Shown here one piece after another: positions 52,390 to 61,948 of a stretch of 64,000 nucleotides of DNA. Origin of the DNA: Candidatus Fimenecus excrementavium (lineage in GTDB: Bacteria > Bacillota > Clostridia > Oscillospirales > Acutalibacteraceae); NCBI GenBank assembly GCA_018712805.1, contig DVGI01000033.1, positions 165,810 to 229,809 of the forward strand, in the 5' to 3' direction. The notes beneath the pieces were generated by a model. That model did not search any database, had not been told where the DNA came from, and saw only the letters and a program-made list of their open reading frames with translations. The translations under genes were made by a program, and so were the position numbers. Each line of letters opens with the position of its first letter. The first letter of the stretch is position 1.

Positions 52390-53739
52390 TTATTTCAAAC
52401 CTCCAAGAAGTTGTGAAAGATCGGTTTCGCTCAAATCGGCGTCCGCGCCCTCTACGCCTTTCAGCGCGTCGCGCAAAAGGACGGACTGAAACGCGCCGGT
52501 GAAATCGTCGAGCGCAATGTCCGAAAGCGTGCCGTCGGCCATGTTTTTCAGCTGCGCTTTGCCGCTTTCGAGTTCGCTGTCGCCCAAAACGACAGTGTAA
52601 GCCGCGCCGAGTTTGTCGGCATATTTCATTTGCGCTTTCAAAGAACGCCCGAAGGTGTCAAACTGCGCCGCGATGCCTTCTTCGCGCAGTTCCTGCGCAA
52701 GGCGCGCGGTTTCGCGGGTCGCGTTTTCGCCCATCGAAGCGAGATAAATGTCGCAGCGTTTCGGTTCGGGGAACGGCGTTTTCTGCGCTTCCATGAGGAG
52801 CAGCAGGCGTTCAATCCCCATGCCGAACCCGCAGGCGGGCATCGGCTTGCCGCCGAGCTCTTCCAAAAGCCCGTCATAGCGGCCGCCGCCGCAGACCGTG
52901 CCCTGGGCGCCGATTTCGTTTGACACAAATTCAAACACCGTGCGGGTGTAATAATCAAGCCCGCGGACGATTTCTGGGTTGACGGTAAAATCAATCTGCA
53001 TGGATTTCAAATAGCTTTGCACCGCGTCAAAGTGCGTGCGGCAGTCGTCGCAAAGGTAGTCGAGAATTTTCGGCGCGCCTTTGGCGATTTGAGAGCAAAC
53101 CGGGCTTTTGCAGTCCAAAATCCGCATCGGGTTGCGGTCAAGTCTTGAAAGGCAGGTGTCGCAAAGCTTATCTTTATAGCCTTCAAAATAGGCTTTTAAC
53201 GCCTTTTGAAAGCCTTGTCTGCATTCGGGGCAGCCGATGGAGTTAATTTCCAGCGTCAGATTTTTTACGCCGAGATACTGGAACACCGTGTGTGCGAGCG
53301 CGATAATTTCCGCGTCCTGCGCCGGTGCGCCCGCGCCGAACGCTTCCACGCCGAACTGGTGGAATTCACGAAGCCGGCCTGCCTGCGGTTTTTCATAGCG
53401 ATAGCAGGAGGTCAGATAGTAGATTTTCTGCGGCAGGGGGGCGTTAAACAGCCCGTTTTCAAGAAACGCGCGCGCCGCGCCCGCCGTGCCCTCGGGGCGA
53501 AGCGTAATCGAGCGGCCGCCTTTGTCGGAAAATGTATACATTTCCTTTTGCACAACGTCCGTCGTTTCGCCGACCGAGCGCTGAAACAGCTCGGTGTGTT
53601 CAAAAACGGGTGTGCGCATTTCGTAAAAGCCGAAGTTTTCCGCGATTTCGCGCACCGCCGCTTCCACATATTGGGTTTTATAGCTTTCCGCCGGAAGCAA
53701 ATCCAGCGTACCCTTAATTGCGTTGGTAATCAATGCCAT
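52390..53739 (-). CDS. hisS: Histidyl-tRNA synthetase
   Basis: A 449-residue class II synthetase. KGTLDLLPAE, LRPEGTAGAARAFLENGL (motif 2 region), YYLTSCYRYEKPQAGRLREFHQFGVEAFG and VRGLDYYTRTVFEFVS (the HisA-type motif) are standard; motif 3 is CGFGMGIERLLLLM. An inserted segment near residue 175-205 has four cysteines (CPECRQG, CDTCLSR, then CLDCD-type pairs), a zinc knuckle found in some Clostridia. The C-terminal anticodon domain is complete. GGACGGAT precedes the ATG. Confidence 0.96.
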   Translation of the reverse strand: MALITNAIKGTLDLLPAESYKTQYVEAAVREIAENFGFYEMRTPVFEHTELFQRSVGETTDVVQKEMYTFSDKGGRSITLRPEGTAGAARAFLENGLFNAPLPQKIYYLTSCYRYEKPQAGRLREFHQFGVEAFGAGAPAQDAEIIALAHTVFQYLGVKNLTLEINSIGCPECRQGFQKALKAYFEGYKDKLCDTCLSRLDRNPMRILDCKSPVCSQIAKGAPKILDYLCDDCRTHFDAVQSYLKSMQIDFTVNPEIVRGLDYYTRTVFEFVSNEIGAQGTVCGGGRYDGLLEELGGKPMPACGFGMGIERLLLLMEAQKTPFPEPKRCDIYLASMGENATRETARLAQELREEGIAAQFDTFGRSLKAQMKYADKLGAAYTVVLGDSELESGKAQLKNMADGTLSDIALDDFTGAFQSVLLRDALKGVEGADADLSETDLSQLLGGLK

Positions 53740-53820
53740 AGTATCCGTCCTTGTTGTCGTAAATTGTCGATAAGATAAACTTTGCCCCCTCCCGGAAAAG
53801 AAGGGGGCGAAAACCTTTGT

Positions 53821-54222
53821 TTATTTCGGGTTCACAATGTCGCGCCAATCCAAATCGCCGCGTTCCAGAGAATGAATGATGGCTTCGGCGGTTGCAATAT
53901 TGGTTGCCACCGGAATATTGTGCACATCGCACAGCCGCAAAAGATTGTTTTCTTTGGGCTCGTGGGGTTTGGGATTCAGCGGGTCACGGAAAATCAGCAG
54001 CAGGTCGATTTCGTTGCAGGCGATTCGCGCCCCGATTTGCTGGTCGCCGCCTTGAGAACCGCTCAAAAAGCGTACGATGTTTAGGCCTGTCGCCTCGGCG
54101 ATGAGTTTACCGGTGGTTCCGGTCGCGCAGAGGTTGTGGCGGGAAAGGATACCGCAATAGGCAATGCAGAACTGCGTGAGCAACTCTTTTTTCGAGTCGT
54201 GCGCCATAAGAGCAATGTTCAT
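53821..54222 (-). CDS. mgsA: Methylglyoxal synthase
   Basis: A 133-residue enzyme of standard length: [24 protein letters not shown] (phosphate loop), [33 protein letters not shown] and [13 protein letters not shown] hold all the family motifs, including the catalytic aspartates. It converts dihydroxyacetone phosphate to methylglyoxal. GAGGAGAAT lies before the ATG. It closes the cell-shape operon, a common arrangement in Clostridia. Confidence 0.97.
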   Translation of the reverse strand: MNIALMAHDSKKELLTQFCIAYCGILSRHNLCATGTTGKLIAEATGLNIVRFLSGSQGGDQQIGARIACNEIDLLLIFRDPLNPKPHEPKENNLLRLCDVHNIPVATNIATAEAIIHSLERGDLDWRDIVNPK

Positions 54223-54312
54223 AGATTCTCCTCACTTTCGCTAAAATTCTGTTTGAAAATAATAATCCACCTGCTATGATAGCAAATTTTTTGCAAGATT
54301 TCAACAATTTTT

Positions 54313-55059
54313 TCAAAACAGTATGGATTTTATCTTTTTTTCGCGGAACGGGATTTCTTCACCCAGCAGCCTGCCGGCAATGCGGTCAAACGCCGCCTCG
54401 GTTTGGCGCGCAGGCTTTTTTCCCGCCGCGAATTTTGCAAGATGCGCGTCTTCCGGCACCGCGCCGAGCAAACGCACATAGGTTTCGGAAACCACCCGGT
54501 CCGCGCTGTAAGCGTCGCCGTCTTTTGCGGCGTCGGCGTCAAACCGGTTGATAAGAAGCCTTGTTTCCGGCGGGTTTTCGCCGTCGCAAATGCATTGCGC
54601 GGTGTGGGCGGTCGCACGCACGCTGACCGCGTCCGGTGTCACGACAAGCAGAGCGGCATCTGCGCCGCGCGCAAGAGAGCGCACCCATTCGCCCGCGCCC
54701 GCGGGCGCGTCTAAAAAGCAAAAATCATATTCTTTGGAAAGCGTCGACAGCATGGCGAAAAAATCTTCCGCCGCGGGTTCCGCGTCGGGGTCAGCAGGCG
54801 GCACCAAAAGGCCGGGCAACCCGTCCGGCGATTTCAAAACCGCGTCCTGCGGCGCACAGCGCGCAAGCAAAACGTCGCGCCAGTCATAAACCGCTTCGCC
54901 GCCAAGCCCCGTTAAAAGGTCCAGCGTGCGAAAGCCCTTGTCACAGTCGACCAAAAGCACCCGCTTGCCGCGCCGACAAAGCGCACGCGCAAGGCAGACG
55001 GTCAAAGTGGATTTTCCGACGCCGCCTTTTCCGGAACAAATCAAATAGATGTTCGCCAA
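54313..55059 (-). CDS. MinD/ParA-like ATPase
   Basis: A 248-residue P-loop ATPase with the deviant Walker A GKGGVGKSTLT, LLVDCDKGFRTLDLLTG (A' motif), CFLDAPAGAGEWV and LLINRFDADAAKDG. It ends EEIPFREKKIKSILF, basic and amphipathic, and so could bind the membrane like MinD. It starts with TTG behind GGGAGGG. Lying directly after mrdA, and without minC or minE beside it, it may act in septum placement or in recruiting the cell-shape machinery. Function as MinD itself is not proved. Confidence 0.82.
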   Translation of the reverse strand: MANIYLICSGKGGVGKSTLTVCLARALCRRGKRVLLVDCDKGFRTLDLLTGLGGEAVYDWRDVLLARCAPQDAVLKSPDGLPGLLVPPADPDAEPAAEDFFAMLSTLSKEYDFCFLDAPAGAGEWVRSLARGADAALLVVTPDAVSVRATAHTAQCICDGENPPETRLLINRFDADAAKDGDAYSADRVVSETYVRLLGAVPEDAHLAKFAAGKKPARQTEAAFDRIAGRLLGEEIPFREKKIKSILF

Positions 55060-55073
55060 CGAAACGCCCTCCC

Positions 55074-57170
55074 TTACTGCAGCACGGTGTTATAGCCCTG
55101 TTCAGCCTTGACTTCGCTGCCGGACTGGAAATACGCTTTGTAAATATCGGCAACCAGCACCGCTGTCGCGGAACCGCTGGAAAGATTTTCAATCGCCACG
55201 GCGACCGCAATTTCGGGGTCGTCATAAGGCGCGAACGAAATCATGAAGCCGTTAAGGCCCTCGACGATTTCGCCGTCTACCTTAGCCTTGGATTCTGCAG
55301 TACCGCTCTTGGAAGCCACCTGGAAAGGCAATTTCTTGAACGCAGAAAGGCGCGAGCCCATGCGCAGCATACCTTCTTTGACGGTTTGCATAGTATCTTT
55401 TGAGGCGCCGACCTCGTTTAACACGGTTCCGTTGTTTTCGAGAACCGTCTCGGAATAATCGCTTGTCTTAATGCTTTTTACGAAATGCGCCTGATAGCGC
55501 GTGCCGTCGTTGGCGATTGTCGCGGCGTAATTCGCAAGCTGAATCGGTGTAAACAGGTTGTCGGACTGGCCGATGGCCGCCTGAACCGTGTCGCCGGGAT
55601 ACCAGACGCCGCCGTGGGCTTCCCGGTAAGAAATGCTCGCGAGCACGCCGGCGGATTCGTTGATTTCGACGCCGGTTTTCTGGCCGAGACCGAAGCGCGA
55701 GCAGTAGTCGTTCATTTTCTCAATACCCAAAAGCCGGCCGGTTTCATAGAAAAAGATGTTGCAGGATTTATTCAGCGCCTCGCGCACGTCGATATTGCCG
55801 TGATAGCCGGTGCATTTGAACGGCGTGTCTGGGAACTGGGTGTAAATGCGCGTACATTTAAAAGTCGACGTTTTGGTGATAACGCCCTCTTCAAGCCCCG
55901 CCACGGCAATGGCAGGTTTCATCGTCGAACCGGGGGCGTAAGTACTCATCAATGCGCGATTCCACAGTGGCGAACTGCTGTCCGCCGCCAAAGTGCTGTA
56001 ATCATCATAATAGGTCGCGAGGTTATAACTCGGATAGGTCGCGCAGGCGAGCACACCGCCGGTCTTCACGTCAATCACAACCGCCGAACCGACCGCCGGA
56101 ATCGACTCTTTGTCGCGATAATCTTCAATAAAAGCGGCAAGCGCGTTTTGCACCTGTTTTTGCAAGTTGGAATCAATCGTTAAAATGACCGTGTCGCCTT
56201 CTTTTGGCGCGACGGTGATTTCCGAAGTTTTGTTGCCCTCGGAGTCGGTCGAAGTGGTCATAATCCCGTTGGTGCCGCGCAGGTAATCTTCCATGGCGCT
56301 CTCAATGCCGAATTTGCCGATTGTGTCGTCCATTGCGTAAGCGCGCAGAGATAAAAGCCGGCGGTCTTCGGCAGAAAGGGATTCGTCCGCCGACGCGGTT
56401 TCAAACGCCTCTTTCTTTTCTTTATATTCGGACTCGTTAAGCGCGCCGACCACGCCGATGATGTGCGGCGCTATCGTGCCGTCGGTATAGCTTCTGCGGC
56501 TTACGACCTCAATGTCGATGCCCTGGAATTTGGCACTGTTTTCTTTCATGTTGGCGGCAAGCGTGTCGGGCACGTCGTCCGCAAAGGTGTAGGGGTTCGC
56601 CGCCGAAAACTGGATTTTTTTCAGGCTGTAACAAACCGAAGCGATTTTGCGCGCGTCGGCGGGGGAATAGTTTTCGAGCTTGAATTTTTTGACAAGCTCA
56701 TCAAAGCAGTTTTGCGCGGTCGCATAAGAATTCAAGTGGAGCACGTCGCGCGACTTTAAAAAATCAATATCCGAATCGGAATCGGCTTTGAACTGAATAT
56801 TGCCGTTCGCGTCGAACACAAGCGGCAGGTCGTCGTTCCACTCGACGCCGCTTTTTTCGGTTAAGGTAATTAAATTGTATAAAATTTCATTGCGCTTTTC
56901 CTGCTCGCGGGTCGAGGGGAAATAAGAAGCATTGAGCACAATCGAGTTTACCTGTTCGTTGGTCACCAGCGGCACGCCGTTGCAGTCGAGAATTTCGCCG
57001 CGCGCGGCTTCTATTGTGGTTTCCGAAGAGGACATGGTGACTTTTTGGGTCGTGTAGTCCCCGGCGTTGACCACCTGAATGCGGAACAAATCCACAAAAA
57101 AGACCGAAAAGAGCACCGCAATGGCAACCAAAAACGCCGTTGTGCGAAATTTAAAACTTTTCTTTTTCAT
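55074..57170 (-). CDS. mrdA: Penicillin-binding protein 2 (elongasome transpeptidase)
   Basis: The ATG at 57170 behind AAAGGAGC gives 698 residues; the longer frame upstream overlaps mreD. One membrane helix (about 12-33), a dimerisation domain (residues 60-330) and a transpeptidase domain with STMK in YAPGSTMKPAIAVAGLEEG, SCN in LNKSCNIFFYETGR and KSG in VASKSGTAES. It cross-links peptidoglycan during side-wall growth with MreBCD. An acidic stretch around DADSDIDFLKSRD is inserted in the second domain. A partner RodA is not in the window. Confidence 0.94.
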   Translation of the reverse strand: MKKKSFKFRTTAFLVAIAVLFSVFFVDLFRIQVVNAGDYTTQKVTMSSSETTIEAARGEILDCNGVPLVTNEQVNSIVLNASYFPSTREQEKRNEILYNLITLTEKSGVEWNDDLPLVFDANGNIQFKADSDSDIDFLKSRDVLHLNSYATAQNCFDELVKKFKLENYSPADARKIASVCYSLKKIQFSAANPYTFADDVPDTLAANMKENSAKFQGIDIEVVSRRSYTDGTIAPHIIGVVGALNESEYKEKKEAFETASADESLSAEDRRLLSLRAYAMDDTIGKFGIESAMEDYLRGTNGIMTTSTDSEGNKTSEITVAPKEGDTVILTIDSNLQKQVQNALAAFIEDYRDKESIPAVGSAVVIDVKTGGVLACATYPSYNLATYYDDYSTLAADSSSPLWNRALMSTYAPGSTMKPAIAVAGLEEGVITKTSTFKCTRIYTQFPDTPFKCTGYHGNIDVREALNKSCNIFFYETGRLLGIEKMNDYCSRFGLGQKTGVEINESAGVLASISYREAHGGVWYPGDTVQAAIGQSDNLFTPIQLANYAATIANDGTRYQAHFVKSIKTSDYSETVLENNGTVLNEVGASKDTMQTVKEGMLRMGSRLSAFKKLPFQVASKSGTAESKAKVDGEIVEGLNGFMISFAPYDDPEIAVAVAIENLSSGSATAVLVADIYKAYFQSGSEVKAEQGYNTVLQ

Positions 57171-57193
57171 GCGCCGGCTCCTTTCTCCGGGAC

Positions 57194-57718
57194 CTACTGA
57201 TATCTGCGCAGGCGCGTTCGGCGCATGACCGCGCGCACCAGCAGGTAGAACACCGGTAAAAATACAAGGGAATATAAAACAGAAGGCAGATAAAACCGCA
57301 CAAACAGCCAGCCGGCGGAGCCCACCCCTTCGGCGACCACAAACAGCACGGTATATAAGCAAACATACAGCAAATGCGCGCAACCGCCGAGCAACAGGGC
57401 GGTAAACAGGTTGTTGCGCATCAGCGTGTTAATCAGAATCCCGCAGGCGGCGCCCACGAGCATTAAAAACAAAGCGTTAAAGCCGTCGCCCATCGGCGAG
57501 ACCCAGTCCCAAAGCGCGCCGGCAAACAGTCCGAACAGCGCGCCGACGACCTCGCGCTCAAAAAGCGCAATACAAACCGTCAGGGAAATTAAAAAATACG
57601 CCCGAACGCCGAAAATTTCGGGGAAATAACCGGGCGTATTCTGTAAGATGTGCGCCGCAAGCAACAGCAGTGCAAAAATGCCGCGCCGCAGCCATAAAAT
57701 TCCGGTTCGTTTACGCAT
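57194..57718 (-). CDS. mreD: Rod-shape protein MreD
   Basis: The ATG at 57718 overlaps the end of mreC by eight bases. The 174-residue protein has five or six membrane helices (TGILWLRRGIFALLLLAAHILQN, then YFLISLTVCIALFEREVVGALFGLFAGALWDWVSP, GDGFNALFLMLVGAACGILI), the course of MreD. It sits in the membrane and links MreC and PBP2. Identity in this family is low, so position in the operon is part of the evidence. Confidence 0.87.
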   Translation of the reverse strand: MRKRTGILWLRRGIFALLLLAAHILQNTPGYFPEIFGVRAYFLISLTVCIALFEREVVGALFGLFAGALWDWVSPMGDGFNALFLMLVGAACGILINTLMRNNLFTALLLGGCAHLLYVCLYTVLFVVAEGVGSAGWLFVRFYLPSVLYSLVFLPVFYLLVRAVMRRTRLRRYQ

Positions 57719-58556
57719 CGCCCTTGCCCTCAAAATCGGTGATGACGAAAGCGTCCTGCACCTCGGAAATCTCAATTTCGGGCTTCACTTCGGCGTAATA
57801 GGAAATGTCGCCCTCTTCTTTCTGAACGGTTGTGACCGTGCCGATAATTAAACCTCTGGGGAACACGCCGCCCACGCCCGAAGTGCAGACAATGCCGCCT
57901 TCGGCAACGGCGGTGTCGCGCTCAAGCCCCGAAAGCTTCAAAACACCCTGCACGCCGAGTTTGGTCGTGGTTTGTGTGTAGCCCGCTTCGCCGGTTCGGA
58001 TTTCATACGCCGCGGCGCTGAACTTCGGGTCACAGACAGACAGCACCGTGCAGGAAGTCGGGCTTGTTTCATTGACAATCCCGATTAAATATTCGCCGCT
58101 GATGACCGGGTCGCCGACCGCTACGCCGTCAGCGGAGCCGCAGTTGAGCACGAACGAGCCGAACACATCGGCGGCGTCACGCCCGATCACCGTGCCCGCG
58201 ACGAACTGGAAATCCGGATTTTTCTCTTTGACGCCGAGGAATTTTTCATAAGCCTCGACCTGCTTTTGGAGTTTTTCATAGTCCACAAGCTTGCTTTGGT
58301 AGTCGGCCACCTGCTCTTCGAGCTCTTCGACACGGTCCATATAAGACCGCGAAGAAATAAACCCTCCTTTGAAATTGTCAAATTTCTCCGATATGTAGGC
58401 GGCCGCGTCGGACAGCGGCGAAAACACCGTCCCCACGGCAGAGGTCAGCGGAGAAGTGCCGCTCGCCAACGCGGCGGCAGCAATGGCGCCCGCCAGCAGC
58501 ACGACGGCCACGGTGAGCAAAATTTTAAAGCTTGTGCTTCTCAAAAAATTACGCAT
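57711..58556 (-). CDS. mreC: Rod-shape protein MreC
   Basis: A 281-residue bitopic protein: one N-terminal membrane helix (about 10-30), a coiled coil (ELEEQVADYQSKLVDYEKLQKQVEAYEKFLGV) and a C-terminal beta domain with AGTVIGRDAADVFGSFVLNCGSADGVAVGDPV and GGVFPRGLIIGTV, as in MreC. It connects cytoplasmic MreB to wall enzymes. AGAGGGAC precedes the ATG. Confidence 0.94.
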   Translation of the reverse strand: MRNFLRSTSFKILLTVAVVLLAGAIAAAALASGTSPLTSAVGTVFSPLSDAAAYISEKFDNFKGGFISSRSYMDRVEELEEQVADYQSKLVDYEKLQKQVEAYEKFLGVKEKNPDFQFVAGTVIGRDAADVFGSFVLNCGSADGVAVGDPVISGEYLIGIVNETSPTSCTVLSVCDPKFSAAAYEIRTGEAGYTQTTTKLGVQGVLKLSGLERDTAVAEGGIVCTSGVGGVFPRGLIIGTVTTVQKEEGDISYYAEVKPEIEISEVQDAFVITDFEGKGDA

Positions 58557-58617
58557 TGCAAATCTGTCCCTCTGCTGTGTTCCGAAAAATCAAACGGGAA
58601 AGCCCGTTATACTCGAA

Positions 58618-59637
58618 TCAGTCGTAGTTCTTTTTGCCGGTGATACCGAGAATTTCGTCGTTTTCCAGGCACTTGCCAGTGCCGTCCACGACGCAGTCCA
58701 GCGGATTGTCCGCCACGTGGACCGGAATCTTGGTTTCAATAGAGATCAGCTTATCAAGCCCGCGCAGCAGCGCGCCGCCGCCGGTCAGCATAATGCCGCG
58801 GTCGATGATGTCCGCGGAAAGTTCCGGCGGTGTCTTTTCGAGCGTGGAGCGAATCGCGTCCAAAATCTGGTTGACCGGGTCCGCGAGCGCTTCGCGCACC
58901 TCTTCGGAGGTAATTTCAATATTCTTCGGCAGGCCGTCTAACAGGTTACGGCCCTTCACGTCAATCGCGCCTTCGCCGTCATAGGGGTAAGCGGAGCCGA
59001 TTTTAATTTTAATGTCTTCTGCGGTGCGTTCACCAATCAGAAGATTGTGCTTTTTGCGGATATAGGCAATAATCGCCTCGTCGAAATTGTCGCCCGCCAC
59101 GCGCGCCGACTGCGCCGTAACGATGTCGCCGAACGAAATAACCGCGACTTCGCTTGTGCCGCCGCCGATATCCACGACCATCGAGCCGACCGCTTCCGAA
59201 ACCGGAAGCCCCGCGCCGATTGCCGCCGCCATGGGTTCTTCGATAAGGCTTACATATTTCGCGCCCGCGCTGCGCGCCGCGTCATGCACGGCTTTGCGCT
59301 CAACCTCGGTAACGCCCGAGGGAATGCAAATCAGCACCCGCGCTTTGGAAAACGGCGATTTGTTAATCGCCATGCGGATGAATTCCTTGAGCATGTCCGA
59401 AGTAATCTCGAAGTCCGCGATAACGCCGTCTTTCAACGGGCGAACGGCGGTAATCGAGCCGGGCGTTCTGCCGATCATCTGCTTGGCTTTGTTGCCGACC
59501 GCGACCACCTTCTGCGGGTAGGCGCTGACGTCGACCGCGACCACAGAGGGCTCGCGGATAACAATGCCTTTGCCTTTCAAAAATACCAGTGTGTTTGCCG
59601 TACCGAGATCGATCCCGATATCCTGTGAAAACAACAT
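58618..59637 (-). CDS. mreB: Rod-shape-determining actin homologue MreB
   Basis: A 339-residue actin-like protein starting [18 protein letters not shown] (phosphate 1), with [16 protein letters not shown] (phosphate 2), [28 protein letters not shown] and [15 protein letters not shown] (adenosine). Length is normal. It polymerises under the membrane and guides wall elongation. It is the first gene of mreBCD-mrdA-minD-like-mgsA and has a strong promoter. The start at 59637 is preceded by AGGAAGAAT. Confidence 0.97.
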   Translation of the reverse strand: MLFSQDIGIDLGTANTLVFLKGKGIVIREPSVVAVDVSAYPQKVVAVGNKAKQMIGRTPGSITAVRPLKDGVIADFEITSDMLKEFIRMAINKSPFSKARVLICIPSGVTEVERKAVHDAARSAGAKYVSLIEEPMAAAIGAGLPVSEAVGSMVVDIGGGTSEVAVISFGDIVTAQSARVAGDNFDEAIIAYIRKKHNLLIGERTAEDIKIKIGSAYPYDGEGAIDVKGRNLLDGLPKNIEITSEEVREALADPVNQILDAIRSTLEKTPPELSADIIDRGIMLTGGGALLRGLDKLISIETKIPVHVADNPLDCVVDGTGKCLENDEILGITGKKNYD

Positions 59638-59690
59638 ATTCTTCTTCCTTTCTCCAACGCAATTAAGCATAAAAATCCAATTATGGCAAT

Positions 59691-59719
59691 ATTATACCCC
59701 GAAACGGGGAATTTCTCAA
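59691..59719 (-). promoter_or_regulatory. Promoter of the mreB operon with a palindromic spacer
   Basis: TTGAGA (59714-59719) and TATAAT (59691-59696) on the minus strand are 17 bases apart. The spacer contains CCCC-GAAAC-GGGG (59697-59709), a perfect inverted repeat that a regulator could occupy. Confidence 0.8.
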
Positions 59720-60233
59720 CTGATAAATCGTTAAAACTTTATGAATTTCTAAGGAAATTTGTATACAAAATATTGCAAAACCCCGCAAAGCCGCCGCAAG
59801 GCGCGCTTTAAGGCCTGCGCACGTCCGTTTTTTGAACGAGTGCGGCAAAATCGGAAAAATCAATTTTTTCGTGCAGAAAATAAACACTTTTCGCTCGCGT
59901 GTACATAAATTCATTTTTCTGTATAAATAATCGTAGGATTTCTAAACTTTATCGTTGTTTTTCGAAAGTTTTTCTTTGGGATGTGGTGTATACTGGTTTT
60001 ATAAAATCACTAAAAATATTTTTGTTTTTTTAATTTTTTTAATCATTTTGCCTTTCTTTTTTATTTTTTTGTGCTCGTTTGTTATTGTTTTAACAATATA
60101 GACGAGATATTTTTCGAATTTGGAATATTATTGTTATATTGTTTTCTTTGGGCTGCGTCAAATCATTTATAAATTTTGTAAAGAAGCACGCTTTGCCGCG
60201 TGTTCTGTATAAAAAAGAAAAGGAGAGAAACCC
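59720..60233. other. A/T-rich intergenic region between mreB and the wall-anchored protein
   Basis: About 510 bases without a credible gene. It holds long T and A runs, the palindrome TATTGTT-TT-AACAATA (60083-60098) and a small stem CACGC/GCGTG near 60188-60203, just before AAAAGGAGAG and the ATG at 60234. No clear -35/-10 pair for the rightward gene could be fixed; several weak ones exist around 60110-60175. Confidence 0.5.
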
Positions 60234-61829
60234 ATGAAAAAAAGTACCAGACTTTTAAGCGTCCTGTTGGCTTTTGTAATGGTGATTTCGGCGTTTGCCG
60301 CGACTTTTGCCGCCTCCGCCGCTGACGTTTACAAGCCGACATATTCCGAAGACGTCACCGAAGAAGATATTACACTTCTCATCGGCGACATCAACACGCT
60401 GCTTGAAAAGAATGTTTTCACCGGCGCCGCCATTGAAACCATTTATAAGGCGCTGCCCTCGCTCAGCGCGATTTTGAACCTCGGCGGCAGTTCGACCGCT
60501 TCGGACAAAGCCGCGTTTTACAAGCAGACCAACCCGGAGCGTTTCGCCGACCTGCCCGACGGGGACATTATTCCTGACGAAGTGGACGAAAACGGCAACG
60601 TCGTGAAAGAAGGCACGCTGACCGTGTTCTTTAAAGAGCACCCCATTGTTTGCAGCAGTGCCGCCGATTTCCAAGCGGAACTGAACACCGTCATTGACAC
60701 AGTTGTTGTCCAAAACCTGTTACAGACCGTTCTTTTCGCGTTTGTGTTTGACCCGACCAGTCTCGCAGCGGTCAAAGACCTCGGCGTCGGTTTGGACGAA
60801 ATCTGCGAAGTGCTCGGCGTGGAACAGCCCAAAACCGCAAACGCTGTTTTAGGCTTTGACACCTATTCCCCCGACGTAGAGGGCACAAGGACCTATTTGA
60901 AAAATATCGTCGCTGCTGTGTTCCCCGACACGGCGAACTCGGTTTTGGCACTGATTCCGCGCCTTCTGACCGACGAAAATAACGCGAAGCTCTATGACGG
61001 CTGTGCGAAAATTTTGCAGGGCGTCGGCGTAGCGTTCAACACACTCAGCGGCACGCTGGAATCCCTCGGCGTAGATATTGCTGCCGCCACGGAAAGTCTT
61101 TCCAAGGTGATTGACATTTTCTTGGCTCTGCCCACCGTCGGGGAAGATGCCGAAAAACGGCTGGATATTGAAGGCTCCGTTTCCGTTTTGGCGGAAAAAC
61201 TCACCAACGGAATACTGACCATTCAGTTCTCCGACCGCCCGGAAAACCCGAGCGGCGGTGCTCTGGTCGCAGTAAACTTCCGCGCCATGCAGTTAGACCG
61301 CGTTATCAACGCAGAATCCAACGCGGACGTTTTGAAAATCATTTACGACTATCTTTATGACAATCTGATTGCCGACGAAACCAACAACTCGCTGGTGAAA
61401 TTCGCGCTGGAATCCAACCTGATTGAAAGCGCCCTCGGCGTTCAAATTCCGGCGGATACCAAGGCATTCTTGTTAAAGGCGCTCGGCATGAGCAACTTGG
61501 AACTCGCAGACAATTTGGTCGTAATGGCGGCAAACGCCGCGGGTCGTCAGCTTCCCGAAGAGCCCACGACCGAAGAGCCGACGACGCAAGAACCGACGAC
61601 GCAAGAGCCGACCACGACACCTTCCGGCGGTTCCGGCAACACCGGCGATGACCAGACCACGAAGCCCGCAGGCGGCGCAGAAACCACCACCGCATCTTCG
61701 CAAAATGGGAACGCCAACCAAAACGCGAATATCCCGAAGACCGGCGGCGCAGCCACCATTGGCTTCTCAGCACTTTCCCTTGCCGCAGGCGCTGCGTTTA
61801 TTACGCTTGTCGCCCGCAAGAGAAAATAA
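60234..61829 (+). CDS. Secreted wall-anchored protein with an IPKTG sorting signal
   Basis: A 531-residue protein, start ATG behind AAAAGGAGAG. Signal peptide (1-29, ending ASAAD), then a helical ectodomain of about 400 residues with repeated helices (DITLLIGDINTLLEKNVF, TLSGTLESLGVDIAAATESL) and no recognised fold. Residues 442-470 are Pro/Glu/Thr repeats (EEPTTEEPTTQEPTT), followed by Gly/Thr/Asn-rich sequence. The C-terminus NIPKTGG, membrane helix and RKRK form a sortase signal with Ile in place of Leu. It is probably displayed on the wall by a class-specific sortase. Confidence 0.83.
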   Translation: MKKSTRLLSVLLAFVMVISAFAATFAASAADVYKPTYSEDVTEEDITLLIGDINTLLEKNVFTGAAIETIYKALPSLSAILNLGGSSTASDKAAFYKQTNPERFADLPDGDIIPDEVDENGNVVKEGTLTVFFKEHPIVCSSAADFQAELNTVIDTVVVQNLLQTVLFAFVFDPTSLAAVKDLGVGLDEICEVLGVEQPKTANAVLGFDTYSPDVEGTRTYLKNIVAAVFPDTANSVLALIPRLLTDENNAKLYDGCAKILQGVGVAFNTLSGTLESLGVDIAAATESLSKVIDIFLALPTVGEDAEKRLDIEGSVSVLAEKLTNGILTIQFSDRPENPSGGALVAVNFRAMQLDRVINAESNADVLKIIYDYLYDNLIADETNNSLVKFALESNLIESALGVQIPADTKAFLLKALGMSNLELADNLVVMAANAAGRQLPEEPTTEEPTTQEPTTQEPTTTPSGGSGNTGDDQTTKPAGGAETTTASSQNGNANQNANIPKTGGAATIGFSALSLAAGAAFITLVARKRK

Positions 61830-61904
61830 TATCTATTTCCCTTCCCTTATCCGAAACGGGTCTGCCTTAATGCCAACGCCAGATAAGGAAGTATTTATGT
61901 AAGG

Positions 61905-61947
61905 GGTACGGTGTAACTCAGAAAAATGGGTTACGCCGTACCTTTTT
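61905..61947 (+). terminator. Terminator near the boundary of the mobile element
   Basis: GGTACGGTGTAAC pairs with GTTACGCCGTACC (one wobble) around a 12-base loop and is followed by five Ts in the plus direction. It ends two bases before the recombinase stop codon and could belong to either the chromosome or the element. Confidence 0.65.
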
Positions 61948-61948
61948 G

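Noticed and set aside
53793..53811. GCCCCCT/AGGGGGC hairpin between hisS and mgsA
   Set aside because: It is GC-rich but lacks a T tract on either strand, so it was not called a terminator.
55171..55403. Frames antisense to mrdA
   Set aside because: No start signals and no homology; the minus-strand gene shows all PBP motifs.
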